Positions 10,628 through 22,156 of a DNA stretch of 51,014 bases are shown here, one piece after another; positions within the stretch are counted from its first letter, which is position 1; every line of letters starts with the position of its first letter. Below the pieces are notes generated by a model. It did not search any database. It saw only the letters and a list, made by a program, of their open reading frames with translations, and had not been told where the DNA came from. The DNA is from Cochliopodium minus. Its lineage: Eukaryota > Discosea > Himatismenida > Cochliopodiidae. The position numbers and the translations under genes are program-made. The DNA is taken from positions 36,881 to 87,894 of the forward strand of contig JAMYWO010000039.1 of NCBI GenBank assembly GCA_024220525.1, in the 5' to 3' direction.

Positions 10628-11536
10628 ATGTTTCAATTGTTGGATCTCATCAACGATAAAATGATATGTGGATGCTCCAATCTGCTGATAGAAGCGAAAT
10701 TCTGTCAAATATGTGCCAAAAATGTATGCAAGAATTGCCATCAAGGAAAAAACAGATGTGCAGGATGTGGAGAAGAGATAGAGGATAGCATAAAATTGAA
10801 TGTGTTGATAGGAAAGCTGAATTGCAAATGCATCTACTGCGAAGAGGTGATGAAGATACAGGAGCTCGATAATCATCCGCAAAGTGAGGAGGAGCATCAG
10901 GAGGAATGTGAGGGATGTATGTTGCGTGAGAAGAGAAATCCTATGAAGATGCATCAACAGACATGTGGCTCTTATTTATTGATTCAAAACAAAAAGTTAA
11001 AGGTTTTACTTTTTTTTTAACTTTCGTAATTATGTTAGCGGAAATAATTTTTATAATTTAAAATTACATTTGATGATTTCTAATTTTTATTTTCCAATTT
11101 ACAATTCAATGAATTCTAATTGACAATCTAATCAACATTTTATTTATTTTAATTTTAATTTTTTTTAAATTTTTTTTGTTACATTTTTTTTTATTTTATC
11201 AGATGGAGTTTTTGATTCTATTAACTTTTTATTTATTTATTATTTATTTTGTTTTTATTTTTTTTCTTTTATTTTATCTTTCCAAAGGTTGAGAACGAAC
11301 AAATAAAGGATCTGAAAGAAAAAATCACAGTTTTGAACGAAAACAACAAAAGATTGAACGAGAATGTCTTTGAAATGAAGGATGATCTTTCCAACTTGAA
11401 CAAAAAGCTAAAAGTGAGTGTCGAGGAGAATCTCGTGTTGAAGAACGAGGTCGAAAATTTAAAGTTGTTTCAAATCAAGTATATGGAGGAGAGGAGAAGT
11501 CTGAAAAGAGAAAGAGCAAAGAATACAAAAAAGTAA
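10628..11536 (+). CDS. TRAF-type zinc-finger and coiled-coil protein
   Basis: Exon 1 (10628-11002) encodes about 125 residues packed with cysteines. A divergent RING-like cluster comes first (CGCSNLL, FCQICAKNVCKNC, CAGCGEE). A TRAF-type finger follows, with CKCIYCEE, His residues in HPQSEEEHQEEC, CEGC and a closing MHQQTC. An intron with GT/AG ends spans 11003-11287. Exon 2 (11288 onward) encodes about 80 residues of heptad coiled coil (EQIKDLKEKITVLNENNKRL) and a basic end before a stop at 11534-11536. RING plus TRAF fingers plus coiled coil is the layout of TRAF-family ubiquitin ligases and adaptors, but no MATH domain follows, and amoebae often have such short forms. The 3' end may instead splice onward to an exon at about 12003. 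Confidence 0.65.
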
Positions 11537-12002
11537 ATTTTATTTTATTTTTTATTTTAAATATTTTGATTATTTTTTCATTTTTTTGTGTATTTTTATT
11601 TTTATTTTTATTTTTCATTTTTATTTTTAAAATTGAATATTTTTATAAATAAAGCTTTCCCTTTTTTGTTTTATAAAAATATTCAATTTTTATTTTTTTT
11701 TTTTTTTTATTTTTATTTTTTATTTTATTTTTATTTTTATTTTTTTTTATTTTCATTTTATTTTTGTTTTTTTTGATCATTTATTTTAGATTACTTTAAT
11801 TTCAAAATAAACCCAAATTTTTTTAGTGTTATTAAGTTAAATATTTATTCAGCAAAATAAATTTTTAAAAAAGTATTTCACTAACAAATTAAAAATATAA
11901 AAATTAATTTAAATTTATTTTTATTTTTTTTTTTATTTATTTGTTTTTGTTTGTTTGGTTTTTTTTCTTTCAATTTTAAAATGATTTTTCCAATTTAAAT
12001 AG

Positions 12003-12145
12003 AAAGGGCGGTGGTGGGCTTCAAAATGTTTTTGGGATCGAATACCCCAAACAAAGAAAGCCAAGCAACAAGAATGCGTGATAGCAGGCAGCCGGCTTGC
12101 AGAGGGATGAAACATCACTTTGGGTGGAGTACTCCCATTAATTTT
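12003..12145 (+). other. possible 3' exon of the TRAF-like gene
   Basis: An island of balanced composition follows an acceptor-like AAATAG at 12000-12002 and ends before a donor-like GTAACT at 12147. It is flanked by hundreds of bases of A/T. One frame is open (around RMRDSRQPACRGMKHHFGWS); the frame that continues the coiled-coil exon by a GTAAAT donor at about 11534 ends after about 26 residues. Neither frame nor the reverse strand matches the missing part of the ABC transporter. Its composition argues for exon sequence, but the owner and frame are undecided. Confidence 0.35.
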
Positions 12146-12313
12146 GGTAACTATTATCTATTTTTATTTTTATTATTTATTTTTTATTCAATTTTTTATT
12201 TTCTTTAATTTAAGTTTTAAATGAATGAATATTTTTAAATTTTATTTTTATTTATTTTTATTAATTCATTTTCATTTATCTTTTTATATTTTTATTTTTA
12301 TTTTTATTTTTTA

Positions 12314-12344
<31 letters not shown>

Positions 12345-12348
12345 TTTA

Positions 12349-12379
<31 letters not shown>

Positions 12380-12445
12380 TTAATTTATTAAATATTTTTT
12401 TTTTATTTAACATTTGTTTTTAAAATTTTTTTATTTTATTTTACT

Positions 12446-15400
12446 TCATGATCACTGATATCTTTTATTCCCAAACAAATGTTTTCTTTGATGGTGGCTG
12501 CAAAGAGGGTGGGCTCCTGGCTAACGAAGCCTATGTTCCTTCTGTACCATGATGGATCTAGTTCTCTGAGGTCCACTCCGTCCAATTTAATGAAACCGTT
12601 TGTAGGATCATAAAATCTAAAAAAGATAAAAATAAAAAAAGATAACCAAATAAATGAATAAAAAATAAAAAAGATTCTAAAATAAAATTTAATAAAAGAT
12701 TATAAGAGAAAATAAAAAATATTAAAATAATTGAAAAATAATTAAAATAAAAAATGAACAAATAAAATTATAAAAATAAAAAAATAAAAAATAAAAAATA
12801 AAAATAGAATAAAAAATAAAAAATAAAAAATAAAATAAATAAAAATAAAAATAAAATTAACAAATAAAAATAAAATAAAAAAATGATAAGAAAAAGTCAA
12901 TAAATAATTAAAAACACAAATAAAAAATAAATAAATTAAAAATATAAATACCTTTCTATTAAACTAACAATCTACAACCAAAAAAAGATAATTTTTTATT
13001 ATTTTTTATTTTTTATTATTTTTATATATATTTTTTTTACGCTTGTCTTCCCCGAACCACTCTTCCCCACGAGCGCTACAATCTTACCAGGTTCGAGTTT
13101 TATGTTGACGTCTTTGAGTGAATAAGTTTCGGGGGAAGAAGGATAGCAAAAAGAAACATTTTCTATCTCCATCTCTCCATGAACCTACAAAAAAATTTTT
13201 TTTTTTTGATTTATTTTTTATTTTTTTTTATTTTTATTTAATTTTTTATTTTTATTTATTATTTACTTTTTATTAAATAAATTTTTTTTTTTATTTTTAT
13301 TTTTATTTGTTATTTTTTTTAAAATTTTGATTACTATAAAGTTTGAAGATTTAAACATGTCAAGGTTTTATATTGAGCTTGATTTATTTTTATTTTTATT
13401 TTTGTTTTATTTGTTTTGATTTTTAAAATATTTTAATTTATTTTATATTTATTTTTTATTTTTCATTTTTTATTTATTTATAATTATTTTTTTTTATTTT
13501 TTCTTTTACCTCATCCAAAATTTTTCCTCCTTCTATTGGTATGGTGGGCACACTATCTATGATTTGAAAAACTCTATCCGAAGCGCCCACTGCATTCATA
13601 AACTCCCCAAAAATTTGTGTCAGAAAAGCAAACGATCCAGCTTTATTTAATTTGATTTTTAATTAATTTATTTAATTTTTTATTTGATTTTTAATTTTAA
13701 TTTATTCAATTTTTTATTTTAATCTTATTTTAATTTTTAATTTTAATTTTATTTTAATTTTATTTTAATTATATTTTAATTTTATTTTAATTTTTTATTT
13801 TATTAATTTAATTTAATTTAATTTTTATTTTTATTTTTTATTTTTTATTTTTTATTTTTGATTTTTGATTTAAATATTATTGTTTAAATTTATTTTTTTT
13901 TATTTTTATTTTAATTTTTCATTTTTCATTTTTTTATTATTTTATTTTATTTTATTTTAATTTATTTGTTTTTATTTGATTTTTTGATTTTTGATTATTT
14001 TTATTTTACCTAAAGTCAGAGCGTACAAAAGGTATGAAACAAGTGTTTTGGAATCCATCTTATCACTGATGACAAGCTTTCCTCCATACCACAGAACCAA
14101 GAGCATAGTTGCTTGAGAAATGAATCCAACAACTAAACATAAAAAGCAAAAATAAAAAATAAAAATTGAAAATAAAATAAAAATCAAAAATGATTAATAA
14201 AAATTGAAAATAAAATAAAAATAATTATAAATTAAACAATAATATTTAAATCAAAAATAAAAAATAATTCAAAATTAATAAATAAAAGATAACAAAAAAA
14301 TATCAATGAGTAATAAAAATTAAAAATAATAAAAATTGAAAATTAATAAACTAATAATAAAAATATATAAATATTAATGTAAATAAAATCTAATAAAATT
14401 GAAGTAAAAAATTTAAAAAATTTAAAAAATAAAAGGCGATTTTTGTACACGAATAAAAAATTCCGTTAGCTATGGAAATTCTCTTTCCAACTAAATAACT
14501 ATCGTTGATTTTGAGAGCGTAGTCTACTTGCGAACCCCTTTCATGGGAAAAGGTTCTAATTGTTCTGATACCTTTGTTAAAAAAAAAAAATAAAACAAAG
14601 AGAGGTATTAACCTTTCTTATAAAAAGTAAAAAGAAATAATCAAAGAAAAATAAAGAAATAATTTCATACAAAAAACAATTCTTATATAAATCATAATAA
14701 AAATATAAATATATTTTAAATTCAAAAATTTAACAAATTTAGCAAATATTGAAAAATTAAAATAATATAAATACAAATAAATACAATTCATATAAATACA
14801 AATACAAATAAAAATAAAATATAAAAAAATATTAAAAAAAATTTTAATGAAAAATAAAATGAAACGGAATAATTTTTAAATTTTTTTTACCAGATAAAAC
14901 CTCAGAAGCAACAGCGTTTGCACCTCCCAAATATTCGAAATATTCCCTTCTATTCTTTCTATTATACAATCCATAAAATATGGAGGGAGGTGCTAAAAGT
15001 GGAATTACCAATAACATCAGGAAGGTGAGTTTCCAAGAAATCATCAATAATATCAAAAAAGAGCCCAAAATTTGTACAGAATATCTCAAAAACAAAGAAA
15101 CCTTTATTTTTAATAAATTAAAAAAATACATAAAATAAAAAATCAAAAATAAAAAATAAAAAATAAAAAATAAAAAATCAAAAAATGAATAACCAATAAA
15201 AAATAAATAATAAAAAATAAAATAAAAAATAAATGAATATAAATAAATTAAAAAAAATGAAAAAAATAATATAAAATAAAATATAAAATAAAAAAAACAA
15301 ATAAAATATTTTTAAAAAATATTTTAATTTTCAATCTTTAAAATAGTTATTTAAAATATTTTAAAGTTTTTGTTTAATAAAATAATTATTTTAAAAAAAT

Positions 15401-16739
15401 TACGCTAGAAACGGAAGCACTTTGTATCATCATTATATCACTCCCCAGTCTGTTTGTGAGCTCACCTGTTCTGTTTTTGTCGAAAAAGGAAATGTCCTGC
15501 TTCACCATACTATAAAACAAAGTGTTTCTCAACCTAGCAGTCATCCTCTCTCCTGCCAACTCAAACAACCAAGACCTCAAAAAAGTAAAAAAACTCCCTA
15601 AAAAAATTTAAATTAAATCATTTTTAATGATCAGGGTCAAATTTATTTTTAATTTTATTCCATTCTTTATCTTTATTTTCATTAATTTTTCGGAAATTTT
15701 TTTTTTTGAAATTTTAAAAATTTAAATTGGATCATTTTTTTGAATCAAATTTGTTTTAATTTATTTTCATTTTATTTGATTTATTTGATTTCATTTTTAA
15801 AAATTATATTTTAATTATATTATTCATTAATTTTTAGAAAATTGTTTTTTTTTACCTAAAATAGATATATACAGTAGAGCTAGCACATTGCTTGAGAGAT
15901 CAGATTTGGACATCGTAGTTGTTAAAGTGTTTATCATTTTACTGAAATATGCGGGTAACGCCAATATTGAAGCCGAAGAAAAAAGCAAAGATAGCATACC
16001 CCCCAAAATAATAGGAATCTTCAAGTTCAAAAAAGATTTAATAATGTTTTTTTAATTTTAAATTAAAATAATCTTTAATTTTTTTCAAAAAAAAAATTAC
16101 TTCAGGAAGTATCAATGAAGAAACTCTCAAAATTTTTGAATCTATTCAAAAGTTGATATTTTATGACACAAATAAAAAATTTTTTTTGAAACCTTTTTTG
16201 TTGTGTGGATAATCGTATATTATCGATCTTAACTTTATGATGACCACTATCGCACATACCAATTCTATCAATGTCCATATAAATGTGACAGTGATGATAG
16301 TTGTGCACATTATCCTTGCGCTGCTGTTGATTTGATGCTTATAGGCCATATAGGAGATTATCTTGGCGAAGAGATATATAAAGGTGATCACGGGTAAGGC
16401 AATAATAAATATCTTTGTGGATTTATCGAATCTGATTCTGATTTTCCAATAAAAATAACAGAGAAGATGAGATCTCAATAATGATAGCAAGGTCACATCA
16501 AACATTGAATCATAGAATTTGAAATGGGAGATTTGATGGGAGAGAAAAGATTTGATGTTCTGATCGAACAATTGGAAGCCCAATATTGTCCATAGAGGAG
16601 CCAATATGATGATATCCATGAACAACAGCGCAAAGGTGGGGAGGATGAGATGGCTGCCTGGGAAATCATCCTCCATCTCGAGAATTTCAGGGGAGATTTT
16701 AGTTTTGATCTTTTTGAAAGTATCTAATTCATATTCCAT
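12446..16739 (-). CDS. TAP/ABCB-type ABC half-transporter, ATPase domain incomplete
   Basis: This is a gene of about eleven exons on the minus strand. Exon 1 (16739-16193) encodes an extra N-terminal membrane domain of about 180 residues with four or five hydrophobic segments, like the TMD0 of TAP and TAPL. A 41-base exon follows (16141-16101), then the ABC membrane domain: 16018-15856 ([20 protein letters not shown]), 15597-15404 ([40 protein letters not shown]), 15101-14891, about 14571-14447 ([20 protein letters not shown]) and about 14133-14009. The linker exon is at about 13640-13510. The ATPase domain has Walker A ([13 protein letters not shown], about 13060) and a Q-loop ([19 protein letters not shown], about 12500), and stops at about 12446. 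The signature LSGGQ, Walker B, D-loop and H-loop should follow, and none is found down to the TRAF gene. The half-transporter would dimerise and move peptides or lipids across an inner membrane. Confidence 0.8.
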
Positions 16740-16961
16740 CCAACAGAGAAATGAACTCTTATTTTTTTATTTTTTTTAATATATCGTTTGTTGTTGTGAT
16801 GAATGCAAGCAGAATGTTTCAACTTATAATTCTTATTTTGGTTGAATGGAGAAGATCATTGAATGTAGAGGGAAAAAGTAAAAGAAAAAAAAAAATTTAA
16901 GCTAAAAATATCTTTCAGAGAATAAATTATTTTAATATTTTTTGTATTTATATATGGTTTT

Positions 16962-18140
16962 TTAATCATAGTATTCATCCAAAGTAACTTTATGGAAATC
17001 TCCAAAATTCATTCCAGTTTTATATCTTTTACAATCGATTTGGCCAATAGGGATGCCAGCTGGAGGATCAATGGAGGTGGAAAAGTTGGGCTGCATGAAA
17101 ACAGCAAGAGTGTTTCTGACAACATTGGGAAACTTGCTAGGCATGACTGAATGAGGGGTAGCACGCAAAAAACCTCCACTCTGAATTTGAGAAGTCTCCC
17201 CAATTTGGAATCCCAAGTAGTCTCTTGGGAGATTTACCTTGATGGTTTCATTCTTTCTGCTCTTGATCCATAATCCAGCATTGGGATCCTCATTAGAAAT
17301 TTCCTCTTCGATGTTTCCTTCATGCATGAACATTGCAGGACATAATGCGGTCAAACTGCCATGATCATTATGCCAGCCACACCATGCTCCCTCTTTGATA
17401 TTTTGTGCTTCTTTAAAGGAGAAGTAATGCAACAATCTAGCTTTGGCAGTATAGGATCTGGTGATTGAATCTCTCAGGGTATATCTTGGAAATTCAGGCA
17501 CCTTGGATTTTGTATAGAGATCACATTGTTCTGCTACCAATATCCCCACATTCACCATCAATCTTCCCAATTGTTTGGCTGCCCCTTCGAATCCTGGCAG
17601 ATAATTTGTTGGCCACAAATTTGGGCAGAAGGACTCTGGATATCTTTCAATCAAATCCTTATCATCTGAAGGAACATCATATTGTGGGTTGAAATAATAA
17701 GATCCTTTATTCACATCGAATACACCTTCGAATTTTTCTTTGCCGTGGCTCCATCCTAAGCAATATTTGCTTTCTTTATTTTCCAATGTGCTTTGCTGTT
17801 CTTTTGTTAACAATGCTACTCTGGATGCGTATGGAAGAAATTCCTTTCTGTATGTTGGAAGGTTTGGAACATTTTTCACCGCCAATATCCCCAATCCATC
17901 ATAATTATAAGCCTTCTCGATTGATTTCGATAGATCTTTTCCTCTGATCAAATCATTGTAATCTAATACAACCAATTTTCCATCATACAATTCAACTTGT
18001 GACTAATCATTTCAAAATATAAAAAATTTTATATATTTATCTCACGGAATAAGAAAAATACTTACAGAATATTTGTATTTTGATTCAAATGATTTGGAAA
18101 ATATCTTCTTGTTTTTCATACATTTTTTTAAACCATTCAT
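16962..18140 (-). CDS. 2-oxoglutarate/Fe(II)-dependent dioxygenase, IPNS-like fold
   Basis: There are two exons: 18140-18066 (25 codons, a basic N-terminus with many Lys, possibly a mitochondrial or other targeting leader) and 18002-16962. The intron has a GTAAGT donor and a TTAG acceptor, and both exons join in phase 0, giving about 371 residues. The iron-binding facial triad is visible: His and Asp in GWHNDHGSLTALCP, and the distal His in RATPHSVMPSKF. The 2-oxoglutarate-binding Arg is in NVVRNTLAVFMQPN. The N-terminal YDGLGILAVKNVPNLPTYR resembles the DIOX_N start of isopenicillin-N-synthase/gibberellin-oxidase-like enzymes. The overall class is clear. The substrate is not: related proteins in protists and plants are largely uncharacterised. 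The frame is intact, and the gene shares a 133-base upstream region with the divergent TPR gene. Confidence 0.88.
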
Positions 18141-18273
18141 TTTTTTTATTATTTTTTTAATAAATGTTTGAGGCTAGATCAAATTATTCCAAAAAGATCC
18201 ATCAGAAAACTCCAACCTTTGTAATCTATCAAGATTCCAATTAAATTCTGCCAAAAGAAAAAAAAAAATCAAA
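18141..18273. promoter_or_regulatory. shared divergent upstream region
   Basis: The 133 bases separate the start codons of the dioxygenase (minus strand) and the TPR protein (plus strand), so both promoters must lie here or overlap the genes. It contains a T-rich block next to the dioxygenase start and an A-rich block next to the TPR start. No defined motif is recognisable. Confidence 0.45.
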
Positions 18274-19410
18274 ATGATAAAAAAATTAAAAATCAGCACA
18301 AAACTTTTTACATACAATGGATATAATAAACTATTCCATCAATATCAATCAAATTTTAGCATTTTAAAAATGAAAGAATGGAATAAATTGAACAATTTCA
18401 TCAACACAACAAATAAACATACAATCAAGATACAAATAAAGAGCTTTACACAAAGTGTGGATAATACAAAGAACATAGATATGGATGAAGATATAGATAA
18501 GCAATGGCAATTGGGGATGAAAAAATTTTATGAAGGAAATATATCCGATGCATTAGGGATAATCAATCAAGCATTGATAGAAGCACAAGATATGAAATTA
18601 TACAAATCATTAGTAGCTGGATATTTGAATCTGGCACATATTTATATGAGAATGGATGATATAGAACAAGCAATAAGATTTTTGAAGCATGCATCTGATG
18701 CAGCAGAAAGAGTAGAGCCAGGATATAAAAAAGGAGTGATCTTGCCGATGATGGTGAGATATATGCATGAACATGCAATTAGATTGGTGAATGATACGAA
18801 TAACCAAGAGGATTTGCAAGAAGCATTGACCTATTTCAATGATTCACTCAAAATATCTGAAAAAGCAAATAACAACCTTCTAATAGGTGAATCTCTAGAA
18901 CAGAAAGGCAATGTTCTTTGTTTGATGGGATCATTCGAAGAGGCCCTAGATTGTCTTATCAAATCCCTCGATATCTTCCATAACAATAAGATGACACCTA
19001 AAGAATACATGGTATGCAGGAATATCACATATATCCTCACAAAATTAAGTAGATGGGAAGATACGATCAAATATCATCAAAGAAGGATCCATCTCTCCAA
19101 TACTTGGGAGAATAAAAACGCAGAGATCTCTGCCCAGATCGATCTGGCCACCTCTTTTTACCATCTCAAGAATTATGGTGAAGCCTCTCATAATTGCAGA
19201 TTGACCTTGAGAAATGCAAAAAGCATCAAAGATGAAAAGGCATTGATGTCTATCTATCATCTCCTCATGAAGATCTCGATTGAAATCTCCGCCACTGAGC
19301 AGGAGAAAGTTTTCAGAGAGAAGATGGAGCTCTTGCAGTTGAAGACTGGTTTGGATGCTTCCAAATTTGATTATACCGAAGAATATTTGAGGGTTATGGA
19401 GAAGAAATAA
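18274..19410 (+). CDS. TPR-repeat protein, probably mitochondrial
   Basis: This is an intronless gene of 378 codons. The first 70 residues are rich in Lys, Asn, Ile and Phe with almost no acidic residues, ending near SFTQSVDNT, as expected for a mitochondrial presequence. From about residue 85 on there are six to eight tetratricopeptide repeats, each a pair of helices: FYEGNISDALGIINQALIEA, SLVAGYLNLAHIYMRMDDIE, GNVLCLMGSFEEALDCLIKS, and ISAQIDLATSFYHLKNYGEA. TPR arrays hold protein partners and chaperone complexes. The layout recalls TTC19-like mitochondrial assembly factors and also GPSM/Rapsyn-type TPR proteins, and I cannot choose between them. The absence of introns is unusual in this window. 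Confidence 0.8.
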   Translation: MIKKLKISTKLFTYNGYNKLFHQYQSNFSILKMKEWNKLNNFINTTNKHTIKIQIKSFTQSVDNTKNIDMDEDIDKQWQLGMKKFYEGNISDALGIINQALIEAQDMKLYKSLVAGYLNLAHIYMRMDDIEQAIRFLKHASDAAERVEPGYKKGVILPMMVRYMHEHAIRLVNDTNNQEDLQEALTYFNDSLKISEKANNNLLIGESLEQKGNVLCLMGSFEEALDCLIKSLDIFHNNKMTPKEYMVCRNITYILTKLSRWEDTIKYHQRRIHLSNTWENKNAEISAQIDLATSFYHLKNYGEASHNCRLTLRNAKSIKDEKALMSIYHLLMKISIEISATEQEKVFREKMELLQLKTGLDASKFDYTEEYLRVMEKK

Positions 19411-19599
19411 AAAGATTCAAAATAAATTATTTATAAATCAATTTATCAATTTTTATACATTATCATTTTGACTGATTTTGAAAAATTAAAAAAATGGAGA
19501 TGAATTTAAAAAACTTATTCAGTGCAGTTAAAGAGTATTTCCTACCATATTATTATTAAAAGAATATTCTATTATTTCTGAAATTATTCTTTTTCAAGA

Positions 19600-21655
19600 A
19601 TGAATCTTGCTATTTATAATGAATCTATCCATGATTACGATGAATCCAAGAGGGGATATGAAAATGTCAAAAATTTCATATCGATATATCTGAAATCACA
19701 AAAGGATAGGAATCCCTATATAGTAAATTTATAAAAAAAAATAATTTCATTTTCTTTGAAAAATTTAAAGGTAAAATATTCCATGTTAATCACTGAGATT
19801 TTGATCCATCATCTATCATATCTTGAAAAAGAGAAAGAGGAGAAGAGAAAACAAGTATTAAGAAAGGGGATGATAGAAGAGAAAGTAAAAGTGGATATTT
19901 TTGAATCTGTGGCGGGGTTAGAAAATTGGTTTGTTTTTAATAATTTTCAAAAATAATAACCAAAATTGAATTTAAAGTAAAAAAATATTGAGAGAATCTT
20001 TCCTTTTCCCTATCACTTTCCCTCATTTATTTCAGAATGGTTTGAGGTATAATTTCATTGTGTGAAAAGAATTTATACATAAAAAAAATTAAATTTTTTA
20101 AGAGTTCCCATGACAAAGTTTCTACTTTATGGATCAGTAAAATTTGAAAGAAATATACTTTTAAATTTTTATTTAAAAAAAATATTTTTGTTATTTTATT
20201 GTTACTGATTAATAAACTTTATTAATATCTCATATTATTTAATCAAAATTTTTTATTTTTAACAAAATTTTTCCTGTTTTGAAAAATTTTTAAAAAGCCT
20301 GGAAATGGAAAAACACATATTGCGGAATCATTAGATAGGTCTATCAAAAAGGGAAAGTTGAACGCCAACTTCTTGCAGGTATCTTGTTCTGACATTCTTA
20401 GTAAATGGCATGGGGAAAGCGAAACCAGAATCAGGAACCTTTTCGATACATGTCGAAAAAGTGATAAGTAAATATTTTTGAAAAAATAAAAATAAATACT
20501 TAACTCAATAATTTATTTTTATAAAATAAAATCAAGAACAAAAATAAAAATAATAAAAATGAAAATGAAAATAAATATAAAAACTTCAATAAATAAACTA
20601 AAATAAAATTTTTTTTGAGAATAGTTATAATTTTACAATAGATTAGAAATTTTTGGAAAATAAATATATTAAATAAAATCATTTGAAATAATTTGATTAT
20701 TTAATCATTTTTTTATAGACCAGTGATCATATTTTTCGATGAAATAGATTCTATTTGTAGAAGTCGTACAGACAACGAAGATGAAACTTCTCGCAGGGTT
20801 AAGAATGAGTTTCTTCAGCAAATGGAAAAGAGTGGGGAAAATGAAACTCTTGTTTACATGATTTGTACAAGCAACCTTCCTTGGCAACTCGATGAGGCTG
20901 TCCTTAGAAGGTAAAATTTTGATTATTTTATTTTTTGATTTATTTAAATTTTAATTTTATTTTTATCGATTTAATTTTTTTTATTTTTTTATATTTATTT
21001 TTTTTTATTCAACATTTTTTTATTTTTTATTTTTGGACATTTTTTATTATAATTAAATTATCTTGATAAATTTCAAAAAAAAAAAAGATTCCACAAGAAA
21101 ATTTACATACCTCTCCCTTCGAAAGAAAGCTACAAACAGCTCCTCCAAATACATTTAAAGGAAGAATTACCGTGCGAAATTAGCTCCAAAGAGATGGACA
21201 CTCTAGTAGAACATTGTGAAGGTCTTTCTGGTGTTGACATTTATTACGTGAAAAAAAAAGTTTAAAATTATTTTACAATTTTTAAAATTTTTTTTAGGCT
21301 TGCAAAAATGGTAAATTTTTTTAAAAATTGTTGTTTTTTGTTTCGAAGACTTTTTAACAAGTTGAAATTTAAAATTATTGTTTTAATTTTTTTTAGCTTT
21401 GATGGTTCCTGTGAGAGAGTTATACTCTTCTTTGACATTAGATTCAGTTGAAGGAGTAGATGAAAATGTTCAACCAAGAAGTCTAGCTCTAGTTAATCTT
21501 GATTTTTTAACATTTTTTTATAATACTTTTTTGAATACTTTTTTTTTTAGGAAGATGTGATTGAAACTCTCAAAAATACAAAGCCCAACGTCACCAAAGA
21601 GATTCTAGAAAAGTATGAAGAATTTACTCAAAAAAAAGGAGAAAATGGAGGTTGA
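19600..21655 (+). CDS. VPS4: Vps4-type AAA ATPase of the ESCRT pathway
   Basis: This is a multi-exon gene that I rebuilt from exon islands. Exons 1 and 2 (19600-19722, 19771-19938) encode an MIT-like helical domain and the SVAGLE motif that opens the AAA cassette of Vps4. Exon 3 (19978-20046) gives KKILRESFLFPITFPHLFQ, the classic helix before Walker A. Exon 4 (20103-20136) ends in FLLYGS, and exon 5 (20298-20467) begins with PGNGKT, so Walker A is GSPGNGKT. Walker B is IIFFDEID (about 20726), followed by sensor SNLPWQLDEAVLRR, IYIPLPSKESYKQLL and EGLSGVDI. The late exons contain SLTLDSVEGVDENVQPRS and the Vps4-specific C-terminal helix (EDVIETLKNTKPNVTKEILE), ending at 21655. Vps4 disassembles ESCRT-III filaments on membranes using ATP. 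The oddity is Asn for Thr in GxxxxGKT (PGNGKT rather than PGTGKT). The adjacent convergent gene encodes an ESCRT-III subunit. Confidence 0.88.
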
Positions 21656-22156
21656 ACAAAAAACAAATAAAATTAAAAAATCTTTTAAAGTTTTAATAAT
21701 TTTTATTCTTGTGAGTTTGTCAAATACACATCTCGATGAACTAGCACAAAAGAAAACGAAGCACTTTTTGATTTGGGCTTTTCTTTTGTGTTCTCTTTAG
21801 TGGCAAAATTATTAGTATAACTAAGTTTTGAAAAGATCGGGAGAGCTTGTCAAAATTCTTATATTCTTGTCAATAAGGATGAGTTTGGGAGTAACATAAT
21901 CTTTAAAATTCAAGTTAGGAAGATTAAAACATATTTTTTATTTTCTTTCTTCCAATTTTGGTCCATATCAACATCAACTTTTTAAGTTTTTTAAACCCTT
22001 CACATCAAATCAAGTTGAAGATTTTTTTATAAACTTTTATTCACAATAAAATAACATAAAAAGAATCCTCTTTTTGAGAAAAAAGATGTTCAAACAATTA
22101 GTGTATAATCACATCCTTTTTGGATAGAGAAGAATGATTCAAAAAAAAAACACACA
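21656..22156. other. 3' region between VPS4 and VPS60
   Basis: About 500 bases lie between two convergent stop codons. The sequence is less A/T-monotonous than introns and has short open frames (for example around 21690-21800) but no recognisable protein. Both transcripts must end here, and A-rich stretches could act as polyadenylation regions for either strand. Confidence 0.45.

Noticed and set aside
11933-12118. Minus-strand frame that might supply the missing ABC ATPase half
   Set aside because: It has no LSGGQ, Walker B or H-loop and no ABC-like residues. It is the antisense of the possible plus-strand exon.
16161-16739. Independent four-helix membrane protein
   Set aside because: Its end splices in phase (donor at 16192) to the short exon that leads into the ABC membrane domain, so it is the TMD0 of that transporter.
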